Assembly (NCBI GenBank): GCA_029203125.1 | Contig: CP119317.1 | Coordinates: 2,480,001-2,544,000 of the forward strand | DNA: 64,000 nt | Origin: Candidatus Cohnella colombiensis | GTDB taxonomy: Bacteria > Bacillota > Bacilli > Paenibacillales > Paenibacillaceae | Direction of reading: 5' to 3' | Shown: piece by piece, positions 32,007-40,096 of the stretch | Position numbering within the stretch: the stretch's first letter is position 1 | Layout of the letters: every line of letters starts with the position of its first letter | Program-made: the position numbers and the translations under genes | Notes under the pieces: model-generated | Seen by the model: only the letters and a program-made list of their open reading frames with translations | Databases searched by the model: none | What the model was told of the DNA's origin: nothing

Positions 32007-32956
32007 ATCTCACCGGCACTTTCTTTCAGAATTAAACTATTGAGAAAGTTTGCTGCCTTCGTAAAGCCTTCATTTACACTCATCAGTCCATCTTCATGCT
32101 CGATGCTAATGGTACCGTCGTAGCCCACTAGTCGCAATGTGCTTACGAGATCTTTCCAGAACTCATCGTCATGACCATAGCCAACTGTACGAAACACCCA
32201 TGAGCGGTTCATGATGTCGCCATAATTTTTATTGTCGAGCACGCCATTGATCGCAGTGTTGCGCTTGTCGATCTTTGTATCCTTCGCATGCACATGATAG
32301 ATCGAGCTACCCAATGCTTTAATACATTCAAGCGGATCCATACCCTGCCAGAATAGATGGGAAGGATCGAAGTTCACACCAATATTGTCTCCTGCTTCTT
32401 CTCGAAGACGTAATGCCGTTTCTGTGTTATACACGAGGAAGCCCGGATGAGCTTCAATCGCTACTCTTACTCCGTGTTTACGTAAAAAAGCAGACTGCTC
32501 TTTCCAGTACGGTATCGCAATTTCGTTCCACTGCCATTCCAACACTGTTAAGAAATCAGGCGGCCAAGGACATGTAACCCAAGATGGATATTTGGAATTT
32601 TCGGATTCCCCAGGGCAACCGGAAAAAGTGATTACTGTTTCTACGCCCAGCTTTTCTGCTAATTGTACGGTAGCTACAAAATCATCATGATGCGCTTTCG
32701 CTGCCGCTTTGTCTGGATGAAGTGGGTTTCCGTGACAGCTAAGTGCGCTAATGGTAAGCCCGCGACTGTCGACCGCATCACGAATCCTTCTGATTGCTGC
32801 ATCATCATTTACAATACTTTGAGCGTTGACGTGCGATATGCCCGGATATGCTCCTGTACCAATTTCAACCGATTGCAACCCTGCAGCCTTAACGGTATCT
32901 AGTGCTTCCTCAAATGATTGCTGACCGAATAGAACGATAAATACGCCTGACTTCAT
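31994..32956 (-). CDS. sugar phosphate isomerase/epimerase-like TIM-barrel protein
   Basis: The 320-residue protein belongs to the AP-endonuclease-2-like fold. The metal-site motifs are present: GLQSVEIGTGAYPG, VRVAIEAHPGF (Glu and His), GVNFDPSHLFWQG (Asp, His), YHVHAKDTKID and GTISIEHEDG (Glu). Such enzymes isomerise or epimerise keto-sugars and inositols. It is the first gene of the two-gene operon and is divergent from the AraC gene. The ribosome site (GGAAAGG) is about 13 nt before the ATG. Confidence 0.9.
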   Translation of the reverse strand: MKSGVFIVLFGQQSFEEALDTVKAAGLQSVEIGTGAYPGISHVNAQSIVNDDAAIRRIRDAVDSRGLTISALSCHGNPLHPDKAAAKAHHDDFVATVQLAEKLGVETVITFSGCPGESENSKYPSWVTCPWPPDFLTVLEWQWNEIAIPYWKEQSAFLRKHGVRVAIEAHPGFLVYNTETALRLREEAGDNIGVNFDPSHLFWQGMDPLECIKALGSSIYHVHAKDTKIDKRNTAINGVLDNKNYGDIMNRSWVFRTVGYGHDDEFWKDLVSTLRLVGYDGTISIEHEDGLMSVNEGFTKAANFLNSLILKESAGEMWWA

Positions 32957-33105
32957 GCTCGATCCACCAAACCTTTCCTAGTGAAATTATTGCGCGATGA
33001 AAATTTATGTACGCGCGTTCATCAAACATAATACTAGTTTACATGATAACGCACACAATTTCTAATGAAAATTGTAGTTTCACAAAAAACTTATATCACG
33101 TCGGC

Positions 33106-33134
33106 TTGCAGGGTTGCTTCTTTCAATTTACAAT
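33106..33134 (+). promoter_or_regulatory. sigma-A-type promoter of the AraC gene
   Basis: TTGCAG (33106-33111), a 17-nt spacer and TACAAT (33129-33134) fit a vegetative promoter about 80 nt before the GTG start. The same 257-nt gap also holds a GATGAA/TTCATC and a CAATTT/AAATTG inverted repeat between 32990 and 33095, possible AraC-site halves. Confidence 0.6.
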
Positions 33135-33213
33135 GAGTGTATCATAGCCAGCATAATTCTTCGCTTTTTGATGGAGGTTGTTATGCAATTTTGCCATCTA
33201 AGGAGATGAGCTT

Positions 33214-34080
33214 GTGCAGGCGGTAAGAGAAAAGATCGAATACGAGAACCCCCTACTATCATTAAAGATCTGGCATGAGAAGCGTCATGTTCCCGGCATA
33301 ATTGATTGGCATTACCATCCCGAATGTGAACTATTACTCATTACATCTGGCCAGCTTGAAATTGATTTAGGTGATCAAACCTATACGATGCATGAAGGCG
33401 ATGTCATGATCCTTGGCAACAGTCAACTACACCGAGATCGAAACAAGGGCGGATTACTGGATTACATCGTGCTCCAATTTGATTTGAACACTTTTTTCGA
33501 TCAAAGCACGATCCCCTATCTACAATATTTTAATGAAACAAAAGTTCCACTGAGCGAGATGAACTACATTTTTCGTGAAAATGTAACTGCTCGTACGGAA
33601 GCAGCAGAATGCATTCAACACATTCATCAAGAAGCTTATAATAAGGATAGTGGGTATGAGCTTGCTGTGAATATGTTAATTAAGAAGCTTCTACTCATTC
33701 TGATCCGTAACGATAGCAAAGGGCTACTCGCCAATCAAGATCGTGTTGAACGCATACGACTTAAGCCCGTGCTCGACTTCGTTGAGGAGCATATTCATGA
33801 TCGAATTTCCGTTGAGGATGCTTGCCGTTTAGTCAATATGAGCTATTATTACTTTGTTAAGTTTTTTAAAAAAATGATGGGGCTTTCCTTCACAGAATAT
33901 GTAAATTTCCGAAAGATCAAACGCGCTGAACAGCTTCTACTGACACGCGATATGAGCGTAACTGAAGTCGGTGACCAGATCGGTATGGCTAACATGGCTC
34001 ACTTCTATAAGATGTTCAAACGATTTAACGAGTGCTCTCCCAAAGAATTTCAACGCAAAATGCTCGCTTGGGGTCGGTAA
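33214..34080 (+). CDS. AraC-family transcriptional regulator with cupin sensor domain
   Basis: The protein has 288 residues with a GTG start at 33214 and AGGAG about 9 nt upstream. The N-terminal cupin (WHYHPECELLLITSGQLEIDLG, HEGDVMILGNSQLH) binds the ligand. The C-terminal double helix-turn-helix is typical AraC (ISVEDACRLVNMSYYYFVKFF and VTEVGDQIGMANMAHFYKMF, then CSPKEFQ). It is divergent from the oxidoreductase/isomerase operon and probably activates it. Confidence 0.93.
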   Translation: MQAVREKIEYENPLLSLKIWHEKRHVPGIIDWHYHPECELLLITSGQLEIDLGDQTYTMHEGDVMILGNSQLHRDRNKGGLLDYIVLQFDLNTFFDQSTIPYLQYFNETKVPLSEMNYIFRENVTARTEAAECIQHIHQEAYNKDSGYELAVNMLIKKLLLILIRNDSKGLLANQDRVERIRLKPVLDFVEEHIHDRISVEDACRLVNMSYYYFVKFFKKMMGLSFTEYVNFRKIKRAEQLLLTRDMSVTEVGDQIGMANMAHFYKMFKRFNECSPKEFQRKMLAWGR

Positions 34081-34095
34081 TCCCCTTTTTAGTCA

Positions 34096-34139
34096 AAAAA
34101 ACAGCTCTTCTAGGCTTAACGGCCTGAAGAGCTGTTTTT
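34096..34139. terminator. bidirectional terminator shared by the AraC gene and phoP
   Basis: AACAGCTCTTC pairs with GAAGAGCTGTT, with an inner AGGC/GCCT stem; A tract on the left and T tract on the right make it work both ways. The right arm and loop encode the last residues and the stop of phoP, so the terminator is embedded in the gene end. Confidence 0.9.
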
Positions 34140-34844
34140 GCGATTAAGGATAAGCTTGTAGCCCACACCACGAATCGATTCAATTTGTACCGTTTGCTGG
34201 TTGAGCTCTAACCTCTTCCGTAATGAACTCACATGGACATCAACTGTACGTTGTCCTCCTATATAATCGAAGCCCCAGACGACATTCATCAGATCGTCTC
34301 TCGTAATGACTACCCCAGGACGTTCGGCTAAGTAAAGTAGCACTTCGAACTCTTTCGGTCGTAGCGAAATCCATTGATCGTTAAGAAGCACTTCGTACTT
34401 CTCCGGATAAATTTGCAAATCACCATATACAATAACTTTATCATCCGAAGTAGATTTAACTTTAGCGTTGTCCTCGTTGCGTGACCGTCTCAATACAGCC
34501 GAAGCCCTTGCTAGCAATTCCGCCACACCAAATGGCTTCGTGATATAATCGTCGGCTCCCAGCTTTAGCCCTTGAACGACTTCTTCCTCTGCGTTACGTG
34601 CGGTTAATATAATGACTGGTGTTTTCACTTCATGCTGACGGAGCTTCTGTAGCACTTCAAATCCATTCATTCCAGGAAGCATAATATCTAAAAAGATAAT
34701 TGCATAAGGCTCATGAATAGCCTTGTGCAATCCTTCGGCTCCATTCCCTACAACATCTGTTTCATAGCCTTCTTGAGACAAATTGTAGGACACTAATCGA
34801 GCAAGTGTCGGTTCATCTTCAATAATCAGCACTTTGTCCGACAT
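34116..34844 (-). CDS. phoP: response regulator PhoP (phosphate starvation)
   Basis: The protein has 242 residues of the OmpR/PhoB family. The receiver has VLIIEDEPTLARL, the phosphoacceptor in IIFLDIMLPGMNGF, and the Lys in DDYITKPFGV. The winged helix contains VWGFDYIGGQRTVDVHVSSLRKRL. Identity as PhoP rests on similarity to the B. subtilis protein, its place beside mdh/fumarase and polA, and the Pho box in front of it. It binds 11-bp-spaced TTAACA-like repeats. Unlike B. subtilis, its gene follows phoR rather than leading it. Confidence 0.92.
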   Translation of the reverse strand: MSDKVLIIEDEPTLARLVSYNLSQEGYETDVVGNGAEGLHKAIHEPYAIIFLDIMLPGMNGFEVLQKLRQHEVKTPVIILTARNAEEEVVQGLKLGADDYITKPFGVAELLARASAVLRRSRNEDNAKVKSTSDDKVIVYGDLQIYPEKYEVLLNDQWISLRPKEFEVLLYLAERPGVVITRDDLMNVVWGFDYIGGQRTVDVHVSSLRKRLELNQQTVQIESIRGVGYKLILNRKNSSSGR

Positions 34845-34901
34845 TGATTCCTCCGGTCTAGCAGATCAATTTCTATCTGCATTAGAAGCTTTAATAGTTT
34901 A

Positions 34902-34955
34902 AACTTAACATAGGCTTGTAAACAGAACGTCAATTTATTGTTATCGGAATGTTAA
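34902..34955 (-). promoter_or_regulatory. PhoP-dependent promoter between phoR and phoP (four-copy Pho box)
   Basis: Minus strand: TTAACA (34950-34955), ATAACA (34939-34944), TTGACG (34928-34933), TTTACA (34917-34922), every 11 bp, then 9 nt to a weak -10 TAAGTT (34902-34907). It is the most complete Pho box in the window and lies 4 nt after the phoR stop. It should let PhoP raise its own gene apart from phoR. Confidence 0.88.
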
Positions 34956-34959
34956 ACTG

Positions 34960-36762
34960 TTATGGCTGCAATAAGGGAAGTTCAATAATAAATTTAGATC
35001 CAACGCCTAATGTGCTCTCCACCCGAATCGAGCCATGATGCAGCTCAACGAGATGTTTCACGATCGAAAGTCCAAGTCCCGTACCACCCGAGCTTCGCGA
35101 TCTTGCCTTGTCTACTCGGTAAAACCGTTCGAATATTCGAGGCAAGTCTTGTTTAGGAATTCCTATACCTGTATCCGATACAATGATCTGAATCTTATCC
35201 TCTTCATCAGCCGTTGCTGCTTCGATCAGTTCAGCACGCACTTTAACCATTCCGCCATCAGGTGTATAGTTAATTCCATTTTGCAATAAATTCATTAATA
35301 TTTGGCCAATTCGATCCTCATCTGCTTCAAAGAACAATTCCGCCTCAGACTGAATATCTAAATTAATATGCTTTCTCGAAGCTTCTTTAGACATCAGCTC
35401 ACGCATTCGTTCGAGAATTGCCGCCATATCAAGCGGTGAGTATTGCAAAGGTGTACGTCGTGATTCGATCTTAGATAGCTCTAAAATATCGCCAATTAAC
35501 CGATTAAGACGTTCACTTTCGTCATGGATAATCGTCAAAAAGCTTTTCGCCGTATCCGGATCGCTCATTGCACCTGACAGTAGTGTCTCGGCAAAGCCTT
35601 TCACAGCAGCCACTGGTGTCTTCAACTCATGGGTCACATTTGCCACGAACTCACTTCGCATATTCTCCAAACGGCGGATCGAAGTCACATCTTGAAGGAC
35701 AATCAATAGACCTGACTCTTGCTCTACATTTACCATCAATGGAACTAAGCTCACCGATAACTGACGTTCTTCAGGATAATATACCGTCATCTCCTGATGT
35801 ACATACTGCGGATTATCTAGAGCATCATGTACAAGATTAATCAATTCATATTGTTGCCTATTTTCAGAATACATACGACCAACTCGTTCATGGCTTTGAC
35901 TGCCGAGTAACAGCTCTGCTTGACGATTGTACAACGTAATTATTCCATCATCATTAATCATAATGACGCCACTCGTAATGTTGTCCAATACGCTTTGCAG
36001 CCTCGTACCGTGCTGACGTACTTCGTCAAGCTTTTCTTGCAGACTGCCCGCCATCGCATTAAGTGCCCGAGCGAGCTCACTTATTTCATCGCGTCCAAGT
36101 GCAGGTATCCGAATCGTATAATCCATATTCGCCATCTGGATTGCAGCAGCAGTCATTTTTTCCAATGGTCGCGTGACGCTAAGTGCGATACGGTAGCTCA
36201 CAACAGCCGCTAGGGCAAATAGGAGAAACAAACTAAAGATCAGCGCAAACCACATTTTGTTCAGACTGCTTTCAACTGCACTCAAGCTCATTGCAAGACG
36301 AATTATCCCAACCGTAGCATGACTAGACTTGTCTTCGACCTTCATGGCAACATACAGCATATTTTGCTTCAAAGTATCACTATTTCGAATGCTGCTACCT
36401 GTCCCTGATTGGAGCGCAGTTTTAACCTCGTAACGATTTAAATGATTGTCCATCGTACTTGGAACATGATCTGAATCGCCAAGCACTTGGCCGTCTTTAT
36501 CAATGTACGTAATCCGCATGCCCGCAATATCTCTAAATCGTTCAGCCTCGCCTTGTAAAATAGCTGATTGCTGCTCAACCGAATGTTCGGTCGGCCAAGG
36601 TACAGCAGCATCTAACACATGCAACTCGCGAATCATATGCTCACGAAGCTCAGACTGATGATTTTTTTGATAGGAGCTGCCCATTAACAAACCTGCAGCG
36701 AGCACAGATAAGCCAATCAGTAGCATAAACAATGCGGTGAGCTTCCATCGAAATTTCGTCAT
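34960..36762 (-). CDS. phoR: sensor histidine kinase PhoR
   Basis: The 600 residues fit PhoR of Bacillales. Layout: TM1 about 8-28, an outer domain of about 140 residues, TM2 about 170-192, HAMP, a PAS domain (about 255-360, VLDNITSGVIMINDDGII), HisKA with phospho-His near residue 378 (FVANVTHELKTPVAAVKGF), and the ATPase domain (LMNLLQNGINYTPDGG, DTGIGIP, GTGLGLSIV). It senses phosphate supply with Pst and PhoU and phosphorylates PhoP. It lies 46 nt after the fumarase gene, with which it may be co-transcribed. Confidence 0.94.
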   Translation of the reverse strand: MTKFRWKLTALFMLLIGLSVLAAGLLMGSSYQKNHQSELREHMIRELHVLDAAVPWPTEHSVEQQSAILQGEAERFRDIAGMRITYIDKDGQVLGDSDHVPSTMDNHLNRYEVKTALQSGTGSSIRNSDTLKQNMLYVAMKVEDKSSHATVGIIRLAMSLSAVESSLNKMWFALIFSLFLLFALAAVVSYRIALSVTRPLEKMTAAAIQMANMDYTIRIPALGRDEISELARALNAMAGSLQEKLDEVRQHGTRLQSVLDNITSGVIMINDDGIITLYNRQAELLLGSQSHERVGRMYSENRQQYELINLVHDALDNPQYVHQEMTVYYPEERQLSVSLVPLMVNVEQESGLLIVLQDVTSIRRLENMRSEFVANVTHELKTPVAAVKGFAETLLSGAMSDPDTAKSFLTIIHDESERLNRLIGDILELSKIESRRTPLQYSPLDMAAILERMRELMSKEASRKHINLDIQSEAELFFEADEDRIGQILMNLLQNGINYTPDGGMVKVRAELIEAATADEEDKIQIIVSDTGIGIPKQDLPRIFERFYRVDKARSRSSGGTGLGLSIVKHLVELHHGSIRVESTLGVGSKFIIELPLLQP

Positions 36763-36808
36763 AGCTTGCCATTTGCTCCTTCGGTCTACATCAAAGTCAT
36801 TACACCGT

Positions 36809-38350
36809 TTAGTTGAACACAGGATCCTTGAACTGCTTCAATTTCGCTAAAGAATCTTTATCGACATCAGCATGTAAGCTATTCCCATGTGAATCCATCG
36901 TTACGATCGCTGCAAAGCCTTCGACTTGAAGATGCCACATCGCTTCTGGAATCCCAAATTCCATAAAGTCGACTCCGTTAACGCCCTTAATACATTGCGC
37001 ATAATATTGCGCCGCACCACCTACAGCATTCATGTACACCCCACCATGCTCCTGTAAAGCTGCTAACGTCTTCGGTCCCATACCGCCTTTGCCAATGACC
37101 GCACGAACACCGAATTTCTTCATGATGTCTCCTTGATACGGCTCTTCACGAATACTTGTTGTTGGACCAGCTGCGCGTACATGCCAGCCTTCATCATCTT
37201 TTGTCATCACTGGGCCACAGTGATAGATTACGCCACCATTCAGATCAATCGGTGCATCGTGGTCTATCAAATGTTTGTGCAACGCGTCACGACCTGTATG
37301 CATTTCACCATTCAAGATAACGACGTCACCAACCTTTAGGCTGCGCACATCTTCCTCAGATAGCGGCATTTGCAATACAACCTCACGTCGCTCAGCAGAC
37401 GTTAATTGTTCAGGAACATCATTTTGCTTCGACGTAGTCATCGGCACATTCGTACCACCTTCATAAACCCAATTCATGATCTCATGGGTCGTACCATCAA
37501 GCACGATGCCCTGACGACGATAAGCCCAGCAATTATATGCAACCGATACGAAAAAGCTCGCCGGCAACCGATTATTAACCCCTACTTTACAGCCAAGTAA
37601 TGTCACATTACCGCCAAAGCCCATCGTACCAATTCCAAGTTGGTTAGCCTTATCAAGAATATAATCCTCTAGCTTAGCTAGATCAGCGATTGGATTCACA
37701 TCATCCACATGCCGGAACAGTTGCTGCTTCGCAAGCTCATAACCAGTCGTCCGATCACCACCGATGCCGACTCCGATAAAGCCAGCGCTGCAGCCTTGTC
37801 CTTGTGCTTGATATACCGCATGTAAAATACATTTGCGAATGCCATCCAAGTCACGACCCGCTTTTCCTAGCCCTTCGATTTCGCAAGGCAAACTATATTG
37901 AATGTTTTTATTTTCGCAACCGCCACCCTTTAAAATGAGACGAACATCAACCTCATCCTTTTCCCACTGCTCGAAGTGAATAACAGGGGTTCCTGCACCC
38001 AAGTTGTCTCCCGTGTTCGCTCCTGTTAATGAATCTACTGAGTTCGTCCGGAGCTTTCCTTCTTTCGTTGCTCTAGCAATCGCATTTTTAATTTCACGCT
38101 TCATAATAATTTGGTTAGCACCAACGGGTGTATGAACGATGAACGTCGGCATCCCTGTATCTTGGCAGATGGGGGATACATTGCATTCCGCCATCTCAAT
38201 GTTTTGTGCAATTGTCATTAATGAAAGACCCGCACGAGTCGCTTGATCCTCTGCCGCCTGTGCTGCAATAATTTTACGACGTACATCCGCTGGTAGGTTA
38301 GTAGAAGTTTCTACAATGAGTTGGTATACACTTTCTTCGAAGTTAGACAT
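36809..38350 (-). CDS. fumarate hydratase, class I (iron-sulfur)
   Basis: The protein has 513 residues from the ATG at 38350. It joins the alpha and beta parts of class I fumarases in one chain. Likely [4Fe-4S] cysteines are in VSPICQDTGMP, KGGGCENKN and IYHCGPVM. It hydrates fumarate to malate in the TCA cycle. B. subtilis uses an unrelated class II enzyme (FumC/CitG), so the iron-sulfur type here, beside citZ-icd-mdh, differs from that model. The substrate could in principle also be tartrate, but context favours fumarate. Confidence 0.92.
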   Translation of the reverse strand: MSNFEESVYQLIVETSTNLPADVRRKIIAAQAAEDQATRAGLSLMTIAQNIEMAECNVSPICQDTGMPTFIVHTPVGANQIIMKREIKNAIARATKEGKLRTNSVDSLTGANTGDNLGAGTPVIHFEQWEKDEVDVRLILKGGGCENKNIQYSLPCEIEGLGKAGRDLDGIRKCILHAVYQAQGQGCSAGFIGVGIGGDRTTGYELAKQQLFRHVDDVNPIADLAKLEDYILDKANQLGIGTMGFGGNVTLLGCKVGVNNRLPASFFVSVAYNCWAYRRQGIVLDGTTHEIMNWVYEGGTNVPMTTSKQNDVPEQLTSAERREVVLQMPLSEEDVRSLKVGDVVILNGEMHTGRDALHKHLIDHDAPIDLNGGVIYHCGPVMTKDDEGWHVRAAGPTTSIREEPYQGDIMKKFGVRAVIGKGGMGPKTLAALQEHGGVYMNAVGGAAQYYAQCIKGVNGVDFMEFGIPEAMWHLQVEGFAAIVTMDSHGNSLHADVDKDSLAKLKQFKDPVFN

Positions 38351-38440
38351 GTTGATTGAAACTCTCCTCTCTAGTCGGTACATCTCTTTAGTTATATAAT
38401 ATCACATAGACACGCTTTTGGAGAGCAAAGGAGTTTGACG

Positions 38441-39040
38441 ATGGGACATCATTTTTTAGCTTATTTGTATCGTTTGCAATTCATTAAGCGCTGGAGTCTG
38501 ATGAGAAATACAATGTCGGAAAATGTGGCCGAGCACACGTTTCACGTAGCACTCATCGCGCACTCTTTATGCACAATTTCTCGGGAAATAATGGGCCGTG
38601 ATGTCAATCCGGACGAGGTTGTCACCTACGCTTTATTTCATGATGCCACAGAAGTGTTTACGGGAGATATTCCTACACCTGTAAAACATCATAATTCGAA
38701 AATTTTATCTAACTTTCGTGAGATTGAATCATTGGCTGCAGATCGTCTTCTCGCAATGGTGCCAGAACCACTTCAGGACACCTACCGACCACTGTTGCTT
38801 GGCAAACCGGAAAATCCTCATCTTGCTCAAATTTTGAAAGCTGCTGATTTACTCGACGCCTACTTGAAATGCGTGAGTGAAATGTCGGCAGGCAACAAAG
38901 AATTTGCCACAGCGCGCAGACAAAGCGAAGAAAAGCTAAGAAAGCTTGATATGCCCGAAGTGGAGTGGTTTTTGACCCATCTTGCTCCAGGCTTCGAGCG
39001 AACAGTCGATGAATTAACAGAGGATGATCACGAATTGTAG
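38441..39040 (+). CDS. 5'-deoxynucleotidase, YfbR-like HD-domain phosphohydrolase
   Basis: The protein has 199 residues from the ATG at 38441 (AAGGAG about 8 nt upstream); a TTG at 38435 is possible. The HD metal site is seen in AEHTFHVALIAHSL, FHDATEVFTGDIPTPVK and, later, KAADLLDAYL. The Arg-Trp pair in FIKRWSLMRNT matches the substrate-recognition pair of E. coli YfbR, which removes the 5'-phosphate of deoxynucleoside monophosphates. It is monocistronic and divergent from the fumarase gene. Confidence 0.9.
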   Translation: MGHHFLAYLYRLQFIKRWSLMRNTMSENVAEHTFHVALIAHSLCTISREIMGRDVNPDEVVTYALFHDATEVFTGDIPTPVKHHNSKILSNFREIESLAADRLLAMVPEPLQDTYRPLLLGKPENPHLAQILKAADLLDAYLKCVSEMSAGNKEFATARRQSEEKLRKLDMPEVEWFLTHLAPGFERTVDELTEDDHEL

Positions 39041-39044
39041 CATC

Positions 39045-39091
39045 AAAAAACGGAACCAAGCAGTAGTTATCTGCTGCTTGGTTCCGTTTTT
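39045..39091. terminator. bidirectional terminator
   Basis: AAAAACGGAACCAAGCAG pairs perfectly with its inverse complement at 39074-39091 around a short loop, with T tracts both ways. It serves the deoxynucleotidase gene (plus) and the membrane-protein gene (minus). Confidence 0.93.
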
Positions 39092-39107
39092 ATATTCGTA
39101 CGTTAGA

Positions 39108-39542
39108 TTATGCATACCAAGGATCTTGCATGAACCAGATGATCACAATAAACAATACGAACAAAATTGTGCTAAGCGTACGCACTTTGCTTATATGAGC
39201 ACTCACATTTTGTCCACTTGCTGCTTCAACTGTTATTTTTTTGAGTGGCCCCTGAATGATCCCAGAAAGTGCGCCCATCGCTAGGAAAATGACAATTACG
39301 ATGATGATCCATGGCACTGTATAACCAAGCTTGCCACCAGCTGTAAGTAAGTAACCACCTGTAATGAATTGAATTCCAAGTGAATATTGACCGATTTTAC
39401 CTGCTGCCACCAAACCACTAGCCAAGCCCCCTTGAGCCTCGCCAGAAACTTGATTGAATTTGCCAATTACAAAAGGCAAAATTGCATAAATACCCATCCC
39501 TACCGCACCAATGATGTGTAGGAATAACATTATCGTGTTCAT
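39108..39542 (-). CDS. small four-segment membrane protein, function unknown
   Basis: The protein has 144 residues from the ATG at 39542 with GGAGG 12 nt upstream. It has four hydrophobic segments at about residues 3-25, 44-66, 73-97 and 121-140, the third followed by a basic loop GPLKKITVEAA. I recognise no motif or family. It lies between the deoxynucleotidase gene and the repeat arrays and seems to be a single-gene unit sharing a bidirectional terminator. The promoter would have to lie within or near the 18-bp repeat array. Confidence 0.75.
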   Translation of the reverse strand: MNTIMLFLHIIGAVGMGIYAILPFVIGKFNQVSGEAQGGLASGLVAAGKIGQYSLGIQFITGGYLLTAGGKLGYTVPWIIIVIVIFLAMGALSGIIQGPLKKITVEAASGQNVSAHISKVRTLSTILFVLFIVIIWFMQDPWYA

Positions 39543-39607
39543 TGCTGTTGTCAACCTCCAATAATTAGTTATCATCTGCCAACTCTAGTATACACAAATT
39601 CAAAGGT

Positions 39608-39715
39608 AGTACCAAATTTGAAAGCAGTACCAAATTTGAAAGCAGTACCAAATCTGAAAGGAGTACCAAATTTGAAAGCAGTACCAAATCTGAAAGGAGT
39701 ACCAAATCTGAAAGC
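39608..39715. repeat. 18-bp tandem array, six units
   Basis: Six head-to-tail copies of AGTACCAAAT(T/C)TGAAAG(C/G). The T version contains the palindrome CAAATTTG. It lies just upstream (on the minus strand) of the membrane-protein gene at 39108-39542 and ends 64 bp before a different 51-bp array. Confidence 0.97.
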
Positions 39716-39778
39716 AGTCAACAAATCGTTGAAGGTCAATGTCACAATATCCCCCTCGCTCAGTCCGCGGGACCATTT

Positions 39779-40052
39779 CGGGCGGAGTTGTGCGATATAA
39801 TCGTACATCTCGGGCGTGATCGCTACTTTTGAGCGGAGTTGTGCGATATAATCGTACATCTCGGGCGTGATCGCTACTTTTGAGCGGAGTTGTGCGATAT
39901 AATCGTACATCTCGGGCGGGTTTGCTACTTTCGGGCGGAGTTGTGCGATATAATCGTACATCTCGAGCGGGAATGCTACTTTCGGGCGGAGTTGTGCGAT
40001 ATAATCGTACATCTCGAGCGAGAATGCTACTTTCGGGCGGAGTTGTGCGATA
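39779..40052. repeat. 51-bp tandem array, five full copies and one partial
   Basis: Copies begin with GCGGAGTTGTGCGATA at 39782, 39833, 39884, 39935, 39986 and 40037. Differences between copies are concentrated in the last third of the unit. 51 is a multiple of 3 and the unit has no stop in three frames, so open frames with 17-residue repeats (for example MYDYIAQLRPKVA...) appear on both strands. No ribosome site precedes any of them. The array abuts the mdh terminator. Confidence 0.97.
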
Positions 40053-40074
40053 AAAAAAAGAGCCCGAAGGCTCT
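40052..40074 (-). terminator. mdh terminator
   Basis: AGAGCC-TTCG-GGCTCT on the minus strand with a stable tetraloop and eight T follows mdh by 23 nt. It forms the border of the 51-bp array. Confidence 0.93.
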
Positions 40075-40096
40075 CTCATGGACGAATAGCAAATAA

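Noticed and set aside
39779..40052. CRISPR array
   Set aside because: Units are contiguous and near-identical over the full 51 bp, with no unique spacers and no cas genes nearby.
39572..40079. Repeat protein frames of 146 and 159 residues over the 51-bp and 18-bp arrays
   Set aside because: The openness follows from repeat periods divisible by three; competing frames are equally open on both strands and no ribosome site precedes the starts. Kept as a repeat, with the doubt noted in findings.
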